From a virus: a stretch of DNA of 21,396 nucleotides. The position numbers were made by a program, and so were the translations under genes. This document shows, piece after piece, positions 14,531-21,188 of this stretch. Location: the IMG/VR virus record IMGVR_UViG_3300033146_004322, positions 1 to 21,396 of that record. One strand, given 5' to 3'. How positions within the stretch are numbered: the stretch's first letter is position 1; each line of letters opens with the position of its first letter. The notes under the pieces are model-generated. The model was not told the DNA's origin and did not search any database. It was given only the letters and a program-made list of their open reading frames with translations.

Positions 14531-14932
14531 ATGAAAATTAAATTCAATTATAAAAGAACAACCATTGAAAATGTAAATGAAGGTGATTATATTAAGAGTT
14601 TCAACATCAAAACTAATACAATAGAACCCAAAAGAGTAAAACAAACACTTAGGCCTATTGTAGAAACAGATAATCAACTAAAAATAGAAACAAAGAATGG
14701 TTATATTATTAATTCCAAAAAACACCCTGTACTAATATACAAAAATGAAGAATACAGATATATTAATGCTGAAGAATTAAGAATTGGTGATTTACTTTTA
14801 TCCACAAATAATAGGTTGGAATCTGTTATAAAAATTTCAAATCCTAATCTTGATACCCAATTTTATGATTTAAGTGTGGATGAGAATGAAAACTTTTTCG
14901 CAGGATATGATACATTATATTTAGGACATAAC
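14531..14932 (+). other. Probable split-intein C-fragment, 134 residues
   Basis: ENVNEGDYIKSFN (13-25) is a typical HINT strand. NGYIINSKKHPVLIY (56-70) is block B with S-x-x-H65 in place of T-x-x-H. ELRIGDLLLS (82-91) follows. FYDLSVDENENFFAG (111-125) is block F, and LYLGHN (129-134) before Ser is block G with the penultimate His and terminal Asn. With the 34-residue upstream fragment the total is 168 residues, the size of a mini-intein with no homing endonuclease. Confidence 0.85.
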
Positions 14933-16498
14933 AGTTCTACAGCATATTATCCTTTTTATCATACTGAAATAGAACATATTATGGTTATGGGTAATAATAA
15001 AGGTACTGAAAATTCAAGAGTAAGAGATGTTGATCATTGTATCATTTTTAATAAATTGTTTTTTGAAAGATACAAAAATGATGAAGACATTACTTTATTT
15101 TTTATGAATGATGTACCCGATTTACAATCATATAATGGTTTTTATGATGAGTTCAAAACTAAATATGAATATTATGAGAAAACAATTCCAAAATATAAAC
15201 AGAAAAAAATATCTGCTGATAAATTGTTTAATAGATTTTTAGATGAAAGATTTTTACAAGCAAGAGAATATGTGCTGTTTGCCGATGAATTTCAACATCA
15301 TAGTGCTTTTGATATTCCAGTTAAAACTTCAAATTTATGTTTGGAAATAGAAGTCCCGCATTATCCTATGCAAGAAAATATTAATATTAAAAGAAATATT
15401 GTATTTAAAAATACAGAAGCAAGAAAAGAATATTATGAATTAAGAAAACAAACATATTTTCATCAAACAAATGAAAAAGAAGCAAACAAATTAAAACAAA
15501 AAATGAGAACAACATATAATTTTGCTTATGTTGATTTAAATGCTGAAGTAGATGAAACTAATGATTGGGATTATTTTGATTTAAATGGTTATGTTAATTT
15601 GAGTGAAATTGGTGTATGTATTTTAGGTGGTGTCAATGTAGGACATTGTAAAAATAATAAAAGATTGAAAATTGTATCAGAATATTTAGTAAGATTATTA
15701 GAAGAACTAATAGATTATAATGATTGGGATTTACCTGAAACTGAAAAAGCCGCTAAAATGAGAAGAACATTGGGTATTGGTTTTAGTGATGTATTTCATG
15801 ATTTGGCTATTAATAAAACTTTTTATAACACTAAAGAAGGAAGACAACATATAGCAGATAAAATTGAAATATGTTCTTATTCAATGATTAAAACTTCAGT
15901 TGAATTAGCAAAAGAAAAAGGAAAATGTCAATTATTTTCAGATACCAAATATTCTAAAGGAATTTTACCTATTGACACATATAATAAAAATGTAGATGAA
16001 CTTATTGATGATGTAAAATTGGATTGGGAATCTTTGAGAAAAGATGTTATTGAATATGGTATGAGACACAGTACACTTATGGCAAATGCACCGTTTGGGA
16101 GCTCGTCTCAAGTTTCTAATTCAACTCCAGGAATTGAACCACCAAGAGATATTGCTAATACCAAAAAAGGTGTTACTAAATTGGTACCTGATATTAAATT
16201 TAAAAATTATTATACAACTACTTGGGGTGATGATTTTAATAATATTGATTATTTCAAATTTGTGGCTGTTCTTCAAAAATTTATGGACCAAACAATAAGC
16301 ACTAATCAATATGTAAATCTTTTGAAAACTTCTAATGGAAAAGTAAAGAAGTCAACATTAATTGATGAAACATTATCAGCAATGTATTATGGACTTAAAA
16401 CATTGTATTATTTGAATATAAGAAGTACCAATACAAAAGATGGTGAAGACTTAGAAGAGGAAACAACATCATGTGATAGTGGTGGATGTGAAGTATAA
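14531..16498 (+). CDS. nrdA: Ribonucleotide reductase alpha, C-terminal half, preceded by a probable C-intein
   Basis: I take the ATG at 14531, behind AAAAAGGAAC, over the TTG at 14504. Of 655 residues, 1-134 are intein-like and S135 onward is NrdA: YYPFYHTEIEHI and SRVRDVDH continue exactly where the first piece stopped. Active-site residues are N268, C270 and E272 (NLCLE), C363 (IGVCIL), the radical-relay pair Y626-Y627 (LYYLN) and the C-terminal redox pair C648 and C653 (CDSGGC). The distance C270 to C363 is 93 residues against 23 in E. coli, so about 70 extra charged residues are inserted there. It is 35 bases before the Acb2-like gene's ribosome binding region. With the N-terminal piece it would make a complete reductase of about 819 residues after splicing. 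Confidence 0.92.
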   Translation: MKIKFNYKRTTIENVNEGDYIKSFNIKTNTIEPKRVKQTLRPIVETDNQLKIETKNGYIINSKKHPVLIYKNEEYRYINAEELRIGDLLLSTNNRLESVIKISNPNLDTQFYDLSVDENENFFAGYDTLYLGHNSSTAYYPFYHTEIEHIMVMGNNKGTENSRVRDVDHCIIFNKLFFERYKNDEDITLFFMNDVPDLQSYNGFYDEFKTKYEYYEKTIPKYKQKKISADKLFNRFLDERFLQAREYVLFADEFQHHSAFDIPVKTSNLCLEIEVPHYPMQENINIKRNIVFKNTEARKEYYELRKQTYFHQTNEKEANKLKQKMRTTYNFAYVDLNAEVDETNDWDYFDLNGYVNLSEIGVCILGGVNVGHCKNNKRLKIVSEYLVRLLEELIDYNDWDLPETEKAAKMRRTLGIGFSDVFHDLAINKTFYNTKEGRQHIADKIEICSYSMIKTSVELAKEKGKCQLFSDTKYSKGILPIDTYNKNVDELIDDVKLDWESLRKDVIEYGMRHSTLMANAPFGSSSQVSNSTPGIEPPRDIANTKKGVTKLVPDIKFKNYYTTTWGDDFNNIDYFKFVAVLQKFMDQTISTNQYVNLLKTSNGKVKKSTLIDETLSAMYYGLKTLYYLNIRSTNTKDGEDLEEETTSCDSGGCEV

Positions 16499-16524
16499 AT
16501 GCCATAAAAATATAAAGGAATAAA

Positions 16525-16749
16525 ATGGATAATCAACATAAAAAAATTAAAGGTTATAGGGATTTAACACAAGAAGAAATTGATATGATGAATGAAGCCA
16601 AAGAATTGGCTTCAAAAGTGGGTAAACTTTGTGATAAATTAAATAAGATTGATACTTTAGATCAACAATGGATTAATATTGGAAAAACAGATTTACAAAA
16701 AGGATTTATGTCTTTGATTAGAGGAATAGCACAACCAAATTCTTTTTAA
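16525..16749 (+). CDS. acb2: Acb2-like anti-CBASS cyclic-nucleotide sponge
   Basis: This 74-residue protein reads [20 protein letters not shown] (5-24) at its N-terminus. The C-terminal half has [19 protein letters not shown] and ends IAQPNSF. This matches the pattern of the Acb2 (T4 Vs.4)/Tad1 hairpin family, small phage proteins that sequester cyclic di- and trinucleotides and so block CBASS defence. Y11 and K26 are at positions I recall as ligand-contacting in the Pseudomonas phage protein. Two helices with a turn (about 38-47) fit the hairpin that forms hexamers. ATG follows AAAGGAATAAA. The next gene resembles Acb1, a second anti-CBASS protein. Identified by pattern from memory, not by search. 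Confidence 0.85.
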   Translation: MDNQHKKIKGYRDLTQEEIDMMNEAKELASKVGKLCDKLNKIDTLDQQWINIGKTDLQKGFMSLIRGIAQPNSF

Positions 16750-16757
16750 TATAAATA
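16750..16757 (+). promoter_or_regulatory. Possible T4-type late promoter
   Basis: TATAAATA begins one base after the stop of the Acb2-like gene and lies 30 bases before the ATG of the 2H phosphoesterase gene, a normal distance for a late promoter with a short leader. Confidence 0.45.
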
Positions 16758-16787
16758 TTAAAAAGAATAAAATACAAGGTTTATTAA

Positions 16788-17360
16788 ATGATTAGTTTTA
16801 AAAAATTCATAACAGAATTAAAAGACACAGAAGATGATGACATAATGTATGAAAATGGAGTATATATTTCTACTTCTCTCACCATTGATACAGAAGTAAA
16901 TTTAATAAATTATATTAAAAAACACATAAGTATTATAAAAAATGTAGAACTAAATTATAATTCATTACACAATACTTTAATTTATTCTAAAGCAAAATTA
17001 AAAGAAAAAGTAATAGTTAAGGATTATACATATATAGCTACTCCATTAAAATTGTCATTATTTGGTGAAAATAATGATATTCTTGTATTGGAATTAGATT
17101 CTCCAGAATTAATAAAAAGAAATAATGAATTGGTGGAACAATATAATTTTATTAGTGATTATGATGAATATAAACCTCATATAACATTAGCTTATAAAGT
17201 AGAGTTGACAAATGTTGATTCTATACCATTGCCTAATTTTGTTTTATTTTTAACAAATGAACAAGTTGAAAAATTAAATACTAATTGGAGTGCCAATTCA
17301 GATGAAGAAAATGAAGAAGACAAATCTTTAAATTTAAGTTTTTTAAAATTAAAGAAATGA
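16788..17360 (+). CDS. 2H phosphoesterase, T4 57B/Acb1-like
   Basis: The two H-x-T motifs that define the 2H phosphoesterase superfamily are H61-N-T63 (SLHNTLIYSK) and H131-I-T133 (YKPHITLAYK), 70 residues apart. The segment LSLFGENNDILVLELDSPELI between them, and NGVYIS near the start, follow the layout of T4 57B. That protein, renamed Acb1, hydrolyses the cyclic nucleotide messengers of CBASS. The protein is 190 residues against about 150 for T4 57B, with an acidic tail (EENEEDKS) extra at the C-terminus. The N-terminus MISFKKFITE resembles the starts of several T4-like virion or late proteins. It is 38 bases from the Acb2-like gene, and a TATAAATA box lies between. The catalytic fold is well supported; cyclic-nucleotide specificity is inferred from resemblance and context. 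Confidence 0.8.
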   Translation: MISFKKFITELKDTEDDDIMYENGVYISTSLTIDTEVNLINYIKKHISIIKNVELNYNSLHNTLIYSKAKLKEKVIVKDYTYIATPLKLSLFGENNDILVLELDSPELIKRNNELVEQYNFISDYDEYKPHITLAYKVELTNVDSIPLPNFVLFLTNEQVEKLNTNWSANSDEENEEDKSLNLSFLKLKK

Positions 17361-17361
17361 T

Positions 17362-17964
17362 ATGGAAATATTGTTAGATACTTCAAAATTTAGATTTAAT
17401 TTATCAGATAAAGCTTGTAAACTTTATAATGAAATTAATAATATTGATTTTAATGATTTTAATTTTTTAACAAATGCTTCAGGTAAAGCTTATGATTTGT
17501 CTAGAAATGATAAAGTTTTAATTGGAGTAATAAAAGAATTAAAAGAAAAAGCTGTGCCTTATTATTATAATAATATAAAAATAATAAATATAGATGAAGA
17601 TTATAGAATAATAACAGATGAAAACAATGTTGAACATATAGAAACCAAAAAAGATATAAAATGGATAAAAACAAAAGAAAAATATATAGTTATAAATACT
17701 TCTTATGAACCAATAATTATAGCTGATGAAGTTTTAGAAGATTATACTTATTTAAAAATTTATGTTGATGAAAATAATTTATTAAACAATTCTTTAAATA
17801 GAACTGATAAAACTTTTGTAAATATGGTTAAAAAATATAAAAATAAAGCAACAAAAAATGATTCTATTTTGAGCATAATAGTTTTGCCAGAAAATGAATA
17901 TAGAATAAATAAATATTTCAATTATGAAAATATAGAAACTCCATCTACTATAAAATGGAATTAA
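17362..17964 (+). CDS. Phage protein of unknown function, 200 aa
   Basis: The first 110 residues follow a pattern I recognise from a widespread uncharacterised phage family: an LSDKACKLYNE segment, then RNDKVLIGVIKELKEKA, then NNIKIINIDEDYRIITDENN. In that family the core reads roughly R-D-P-x-L-xx-V-V-E-E-L-G-E-K-A. No function is known to me. The C-terminal 90 residues are less typical and include an ADEVLEDYTYLKIYVDE stretch. It begins one base after the stop of the 2H phosphoesterase gene, with only a weak purine-rich leader, so its translation is probably coupled. Confidence 0.75.
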   Translation: MEILLDTSKFRFNLSDKACKLYNEINNIDFNDFNFLTNASGKAYDLSRNDKVLIGVIKELKEKAVPYYYNNIKIINIDEDYRIITDENNVEHIETKKDIKWIKTKEKYIVINTSYEPIIIADEVLEDYTYLKIYVDENNLLNNSLNRTDKTFVNMVKKYKNKATKNDSILSIIVLPENEYRINKYFNYENIETPSTIKWN

Positions 17965-17976
17965 AAGGATAAAAAA

Positions 17977-18282
17977 ATGGAAAAAACAAAACAAAATAAA
18001 ACTAATAAAAACACAAATAAAAATGGTTTTAAAAAAACAGCAGTAATAAAAAATGATAAATTTGTAAGTAAAATATTAAATGATGTAACAGGTATTAATT
18101 TAAGTGATGAAGAAATAGCTAAATTGAAAGTTTTTTTGAGATATGCTAATAAAAATTCTTTGTTTAGTTCTATCGATGAAATTTATAGAACAATAGGAGC
18201 TAATTTTGATAAACCAAGCAGATTTTTGATAATTCCATTTATTAATGAAGGTTCTGAACATATAAACATACAAAAAATTTAA
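17977..18282 (+). CDS. Hypothetical basic protein, 101 aa
   Basis: The first 20 residues are Lys/Asn-rich and probably disordered (KTKQNKTNKNTNKNGFKK). They are followed by a helical domain with NLSDEEIAKLKVFLRYANKN and SIDEIYRTIGANFDKPSRF. The short helices could form a small DNA- or protein-binding domain, but I see no known signature. It follows AAAAGG by 7 bases and is 13 bases from the next gene. Confidence 0.75.
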   Translation: MEKTKQNKTNKNTNKNGFKKTAVIKNDKFVSKILNDVTGINLSDEEIAKLKVFLRYANKNSLFSSIDEIYRTIGANFDKPSRFLIIPFINEGSEHINIQKI

Positions 18283-18295
18283 TAAAAGGTTACCG

Positions 18296-18685
18296 ATGAA
18301 TGATCTTGAAATAAAAGCTTGGGTTATATTGAGAGAAGATTTGTCATATTCTTTTAACAGAATGTTGATGTTAGGAATAAACATTTCTAACATAATATCC
18401 AAAAGACCCAAACTTTTTGAAAAGTGGAAAAAAGATGGAAATAAAATATATACATACATGTGTTTTAATATAGGATTTATGGATATTATAGAAAAAGAAT
18501 TGATATTAAATGGAATAAAATATGATTGGTTATATGATAAAAAAACTTTCATTGGTATTGTAGTTTATCCAACCACTGAATATTTAAGATATGACATATT
18601 AAAAAATAATATAACTTTACAAGCTTTTTCCAAACACAGAATGGAATTATTTACATATGAAACAGAAGAAAACATTGAAAATTAA
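18296..18685 (+). CDS. Hypothetical protein, possibly degenerate PTH2-like
   Basis: This 129-residue protein begins LEIKAWVILREDLSYSFNRM, then a helix, KLFEKWKKDGNKIYTYM, a helix with IIEKELILNGIKYDWLYD, and TFIGIVVYPTTEYL. The order of strands and helices resembles peptidyl-tRNA hydrolase type 2, whose members begin xxxVVRxDLxMxxGKxxAQ. However, the GK and AQ...HA residues of active enzymes are not evident, so it is either an inactive homologue or a false resemblance. It starts after AAAAGG. A new promoter-like element starts six bases after its stop. Confidence 0.6.
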   Translation: MNDLEIKAWVILREDLSYSFNRMLMLGINISNIISKRPKLFEKWKKDGNKIYTYMCFNIGFMDIIEKELILNGIKYDWLYDKKTFIGIVVYPTTEYLRYDILKNNITLQAFSKHRMELFTYETEENIEN

Positions 18686-18690
18686 GTGAT

Positions 18691-18703
18691 TTTTCAGTAT
18701 AAT
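18691..18703 (+). promoter_or_regulatory. Promoter-like element
   Basis: ATTTTTTCAG-type T-rich sequence precedes TATAAT (18698-18703), 29 bases before the next ATG. It has the same T-rich-then-G layout as the cassette promoter at 4111-4129 and lacks the long repeated module. Confidence 0.5.
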
Positions 18704-18731
18704 ATTATATTAAAATAAACAAAGGATAAAA

Positions 18732-18992
18732 ATGGAACAAGAAAGAAAAGTAGTAAATATTGATGATGTAAAATATTATTATGATAGTTTGAGTGATGAT
18801 GCAAAAAGAGCAGCAACTGATATTTCTATGATTGATACTCAAATTGGAAATATCAATATGGAACTTAGAATTAATAGTATTGCTAGAGAAAGTTTAGTGA
18901 AAGTATTATTGGAAGAAATTGGTTCAGCTGAAAAAGTGCCGGAACAAGAACAAGAACAAGAAAATACTGAAAATATTACTTTTGAAAATTAA
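18732..18992 (+). CDS. Small helical phage protein (DUF6447-like), 86 aa
   Basis: It carries the pattern VNIDDVKYYYDSLSDDAKRAA, a short strand pair then a helix, followed by a long helix (DTQIGNINMELRINSIARESLVKVLL). This is the layout of a small, widespread phage family which I recall as DUF6447; its function is not known. The C-terminal tail is acidic (EQEQEQENTENITFEN). It is the last plus-strand gene, and its stop overlaps the stop of the convergent terminase gene by four bases. Confidence 0.75.
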   Translation: MEQERKVVNIDDVKYYYDSLSDDAKRAATDISMIDTQIGNINMELRINSIARESLVKVLLEEIGSAEKVPEQEQEQENTENITFEN

Positions 18993-19594
18993 TTATTTTT
19001 TAAACTCTCCAGCAATTCAGCTGGAGTACCTGTAAAATTAATAGTGTTATTCACTGTACCAATTTTACCATTTTCTTCATTTTCAATATCTTTAGCTTCA
19101 GAAGCAATTTTTTTAACCTGTACTAAAGTTTCAGCGGCAGTTTTATGAATATCTATTAACAATTTCATTGAAGTTGTATGAGATTTAACTAATTCAGAAT
19201 ATCCCATTAACACACTTCCAGAAACATCATCAGCATGTGTAGCAATTAAATCACTTCCAAATTTACCCAAAATAGTACCTATAGCTTTAACATTATTTCT
19301 TAAATTATCTCTAATAATTTTAATATCATCTTTCAAATTATCCGTACTAATTACATCCAACAAACTATCTACTGTAGAATTATCTTGATATTGATCTACT
19401 AACACTGCTACTTCTTCTTCTTTTACTTTTTCTATATTTGCTTCCATGTTTCCAGCGTCTATTTCAAATGCTTCACAAAGAGACATAAATTTGGAAGAAT
19501 TTCTAACCATTTCTTCAGGAGTTTCCTTCAAAATTTCTCCAGTTATTTTATCATATATATCAACTCTTTCTTCTAAGGAAGGTTCATTATTCAT
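18989..19594 (-). CDS. Small terminase subunit, T4 gp16-like
   Basis: It recognises DNA and regulates the large terminase during packaging of phage DNA into the prohead. At 201 residues it is longer than T4 gp16 (164). The N-terminal TGEILKETPEEMVRNSSKFM, the central DDIKIIRDNLRNNVKAIGTI and the helical VLMGYSELVKSHTTSMKLLI, followed by the C-terminal NNTINFTGTPAELLESLK, reproduce the layout of gp16-like proteins. In those, two long helices form the oligomerisation core and a xxFxGTxxEL tail follows. The minus-strand ATG follows AGGAATA. In T4, gene 17 (large terminase) follows directly; here the next gene is convergent, so the large subunit is elsewhere. The family assignment is from pattern recall, moderately firm. 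Confidence 0.75.
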   Translation of the reverse strand: MNNEPSLEERVDIYDKITGEILKETPEEMVRNSSKFMSLCEAFEIDAGNMEANIEKVKEEEVAVLVDQYQDNSTVDSLLDVISTDNLKDDIKIIRDNLRNNVKAIGTILGKFGSDLIATHADDVSGSVLMGYSELVKSHTTSMKLLIDIHKTAAETLVQVKKIASEAKDIENEENGKIGTVNNTINFTGTPAELLESLKNN

Positions 19595-19654
19595 TTTTAA
19601 TATTCCTATTTTAATATTTTATTTTAAATGTTTTAATATAAAGATTTTAATTTT

Positions 19655-20476
19655 TTAATCAAAATGTTCTACATCTACAACAGCATTTATTCTAGCTTCA
19701 TTTACTTTTGAAATAGCTGGAGCAGATTCTTCTGATTCAGCTGTAATTATTGAAGCCAAATCCGCAACTTCAGTAGGATATTGTAAATCAACTTCATAAA
19801 TTTCTTCTTTTTCATCTCTTTCATCTGTTACTATAATAGTATTAACTTCTAATTTAGAAATAACATTAGAATCTTTTATAGGTGGATATAGTGTGCCCTT
19901 AACTGTAACATTTAATTCTGCTTCTATTATCCTTATTTCTGTTTCATCCAAATCTTCTGGCAAAGTTATTGAAAATTCTCCCAAAGCTACAGGCACAGAA
20001 GTGGGTTCATTTTGAATATCTAATTCTCTTATTTTTAATGTTATATCAGGATTAAACATAGGAGCTATTTGTTCTATTATAATTGTAGCATCAGTAAATG
20101 TTCTTGTAGCTATGTATATTACAAAATCAAAATCATATGCTACACCATTTAAATGATATGTATATAATAATGAATCTTCATTTTTTTGAATTTTATTAAT
20201 TCTATTCATTTTGCCTGTATTTCTGTCTTGAGCTTTGTTCATAGACAGAAAACTTAAAACTAATCTTGGAAAGGCATTTACATTTCCTGAATGTAAATTT
20301 TCTATATCATGCTTAGATAAACTATAAGCTTTATCTTTACTACCAAATACAATAGGCACTTTAAAATCACTTATTTTTTCACCATCCGAATTATATCTTG
20401 GTATTTGAATATGACTAAACATATCTAATAATGAAATTGTATAAGTTTTTATTGAATTGTGATAAAAAAAGTCCAT
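19655..20476 (-). CDS. Tail completion and sheath stabilizer protein, T4 gp15-like
   Basis: At 273 residues it is the same length as T4 gp15 (272), which caps the tail tube and sheath and joins the tail to the head. It matches in order: YHNSIKTYTISLLDMFSHIQ near the N-terminus (T4 YNSSFRRYATLMGDLFSNIQ); FKVPIVFGSKDK; FPRLVLSFLSM; FDFVIYIATRTFTDATIIIE; IAPMFNPD; and VTVKGTLYPPI. The last 60 residues are acidic and variable. The minus-strand ATG follows AAAGGAATATTA, with a TATAAATA box upstream. It lies directly before the gp16-like gene, as 15 precedes 16 in T4. Confidence 0.92.
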   Translation of the reverse strand: MDFFYHNSIKTYTISLLDMFSHIQIPRYNSDGEKISDFKVPIVFGSKDKAYSLSKHDIENLHSGNVNAFPRLVLSFLSMNKAQDRNTGKMNRINKIQKNEDSLLYTYHLNGVAYDFDFVIYIATRTFTDATIIIEQIAPMFNPDITLKIRELDIQNEPTSVPVALGEFSITLPEDLDETEIRIIEAELNVTVKGTLYPPIKDSNVISKLEVNTIIVTDERDEKEEIYEVDLQYPTEVADLASIITAESEESAPAISKVNEARINAVVDVEHFD

Positions 20477-20493
20477 TAATATTCCTTTAAAAA

Positions 20494-20501
20494 TATTTAT
20501 A
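20494..20501 (-). promoter_or_regulatory. Possible T4-type late promoter for the gp15-like gene
   Basis: On the minus strand the sequence reads TATAAATA, 17 bases before the ATG at 20476. This agrees with late expression of a virion gene, though the leader would be very short. Confidence 0.5.
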
Positions 20502-20535
20502 GTTTATATAAGAAAATATCAAATATATATATATG

Positions 20536-20560
20536 TTTCTGAGGAATAAATCCTCAGAAA
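20536..20560 (-). terminator. Perfect 10-bp stem-loop after the tail tube gene
   Basis: TTTCTGAGGA (20536-20545) and TCCTCAGAAA (20551-20560) pair perfectly around an ATAAA loop. It sits six bases beyond the tail tube stop codon. No U run follows on the minus strand (the tail reads CATATATATA), so it may be a 3'-end-protecting or partly terminating structure rather than a strong terminator. Confidence 0.6.
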
Positions 20561-20566
20561 AGAAAT

Positions 20567-21088
20567 TTATGCAGTTCTTACCCAGTGAGAATAAGCAAAA
20601 TCTACACTAAATTCAGAAATAGTATCATTACTATCATCTGCCATATCAATAGCAGAAATATTAGTAGGCCATAAGTTATAAAAGTTATATTTAGCTTTTA
20701 CTGAATTATCTATAGTACTTAATTGCCAAATTTGTGCTCCATCAGTCATATAATCAGTGTGACCTGATGCTCCTCTTGAATGTGTATCCATATTGTCAAT
20801 AAATAACATCCAAGTATCAAATGCTTTTCTCAATGCTAGGTCTTCTGTATTCCAGAATGTTAATGACCAAGTATTTTCAAATGTAGCATCTCCAGCTACA
20901 ACTAATTTTCTACCTTGAGTATGTATATCTATTGTTCCTATACTTTTTGAAGGGATTGCTCCACCTTTTCCTACTGTATCAATTAAAAAATCATTAGTAG
21001 GTCCAATAGGCGCTGCCAACATAATTTTATATTTGTTTGTTCTAGCACCCATGCTAAGCGTGGTTTTTAATTCTTGTAAAACACTCAT
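20567..21088 (-). CDS. Tail tube protein, T4 gp19-like
   Basis: At 173 residues it is close to T4 gp19 (163). It forms the hexameric rings of the inner tail tube. Shared features are an N-terminal ALPxxxx-like region (GKGGAIPSKSIGTIDIHTQGRKLVVAGDATF), which recalls the KINVAGDRTF strand of T4, and near the end YNLWPTNISAIDM (T4 GLWPTNVGELQL) followed by ISEFSVDFAYSHW (T4 IQTFEVTLALDYW). It has a TATAAATA box 55 bases upstream. A second paralogue lies beyond the window edge. Family certain. Confidence 0.92.
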   Translation of the reverse strand: MSVLQELKTTLSMGARTNKYKIMLAAPIGPTNDFLIDTVGKGGAIPSKSIGTIDIHTQGRKLVVAGDATFENTWSLTFWNTEDLALRKAFDTWMLFIDNMDTHSRGASGHTDYMTDGAQIWQLSTIDNSVKAKYNFYNLWPTNISAIDMADDSNDTISEFSVDFAYSHWVRTA

Positions 21089-21142
21089 ATTTGTTCTCCT
21101 TGTTTTTGTTTAAATATTTTTCAAAATACTTAGTATTTTAAT

Positions 21143-21150
21143 TATTTATA
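21143..21150 (-). promoter_or_regulatory. Possible T4-type late promoter for the tail tube gene
   Basis: Minus-strand TATAAATA, 54 bases before the ATG of the tail tube gene, lies in the 100-base gap between the two tube paralogues. Confidence 0.5.
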
Positions 21151-21188
21151 CAATTTAAAATATAGATAGTTAAAATACCAAGATTTTA

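Noticed and set aside
14398-14932. Homing endonuclease in or between the intein pieces
   Set aside because: No LAGLIDADG, HNH or GIY-YIG motif; total intein length is 168 residues, with only 31 bases between the two coding parts.
18100-18552. Minus-strand open frame of 150 codons
   Set aside because: It is antisense across two plus-strand genes with good ribosome binding sites.
19007-19026. CTCCAGC/GCTGGAG stem near the end of the small terminase gene as a terminator
   Set aside because: It is inside the coding end, 7 bp, with only a short T stretch after it on the minus strand.
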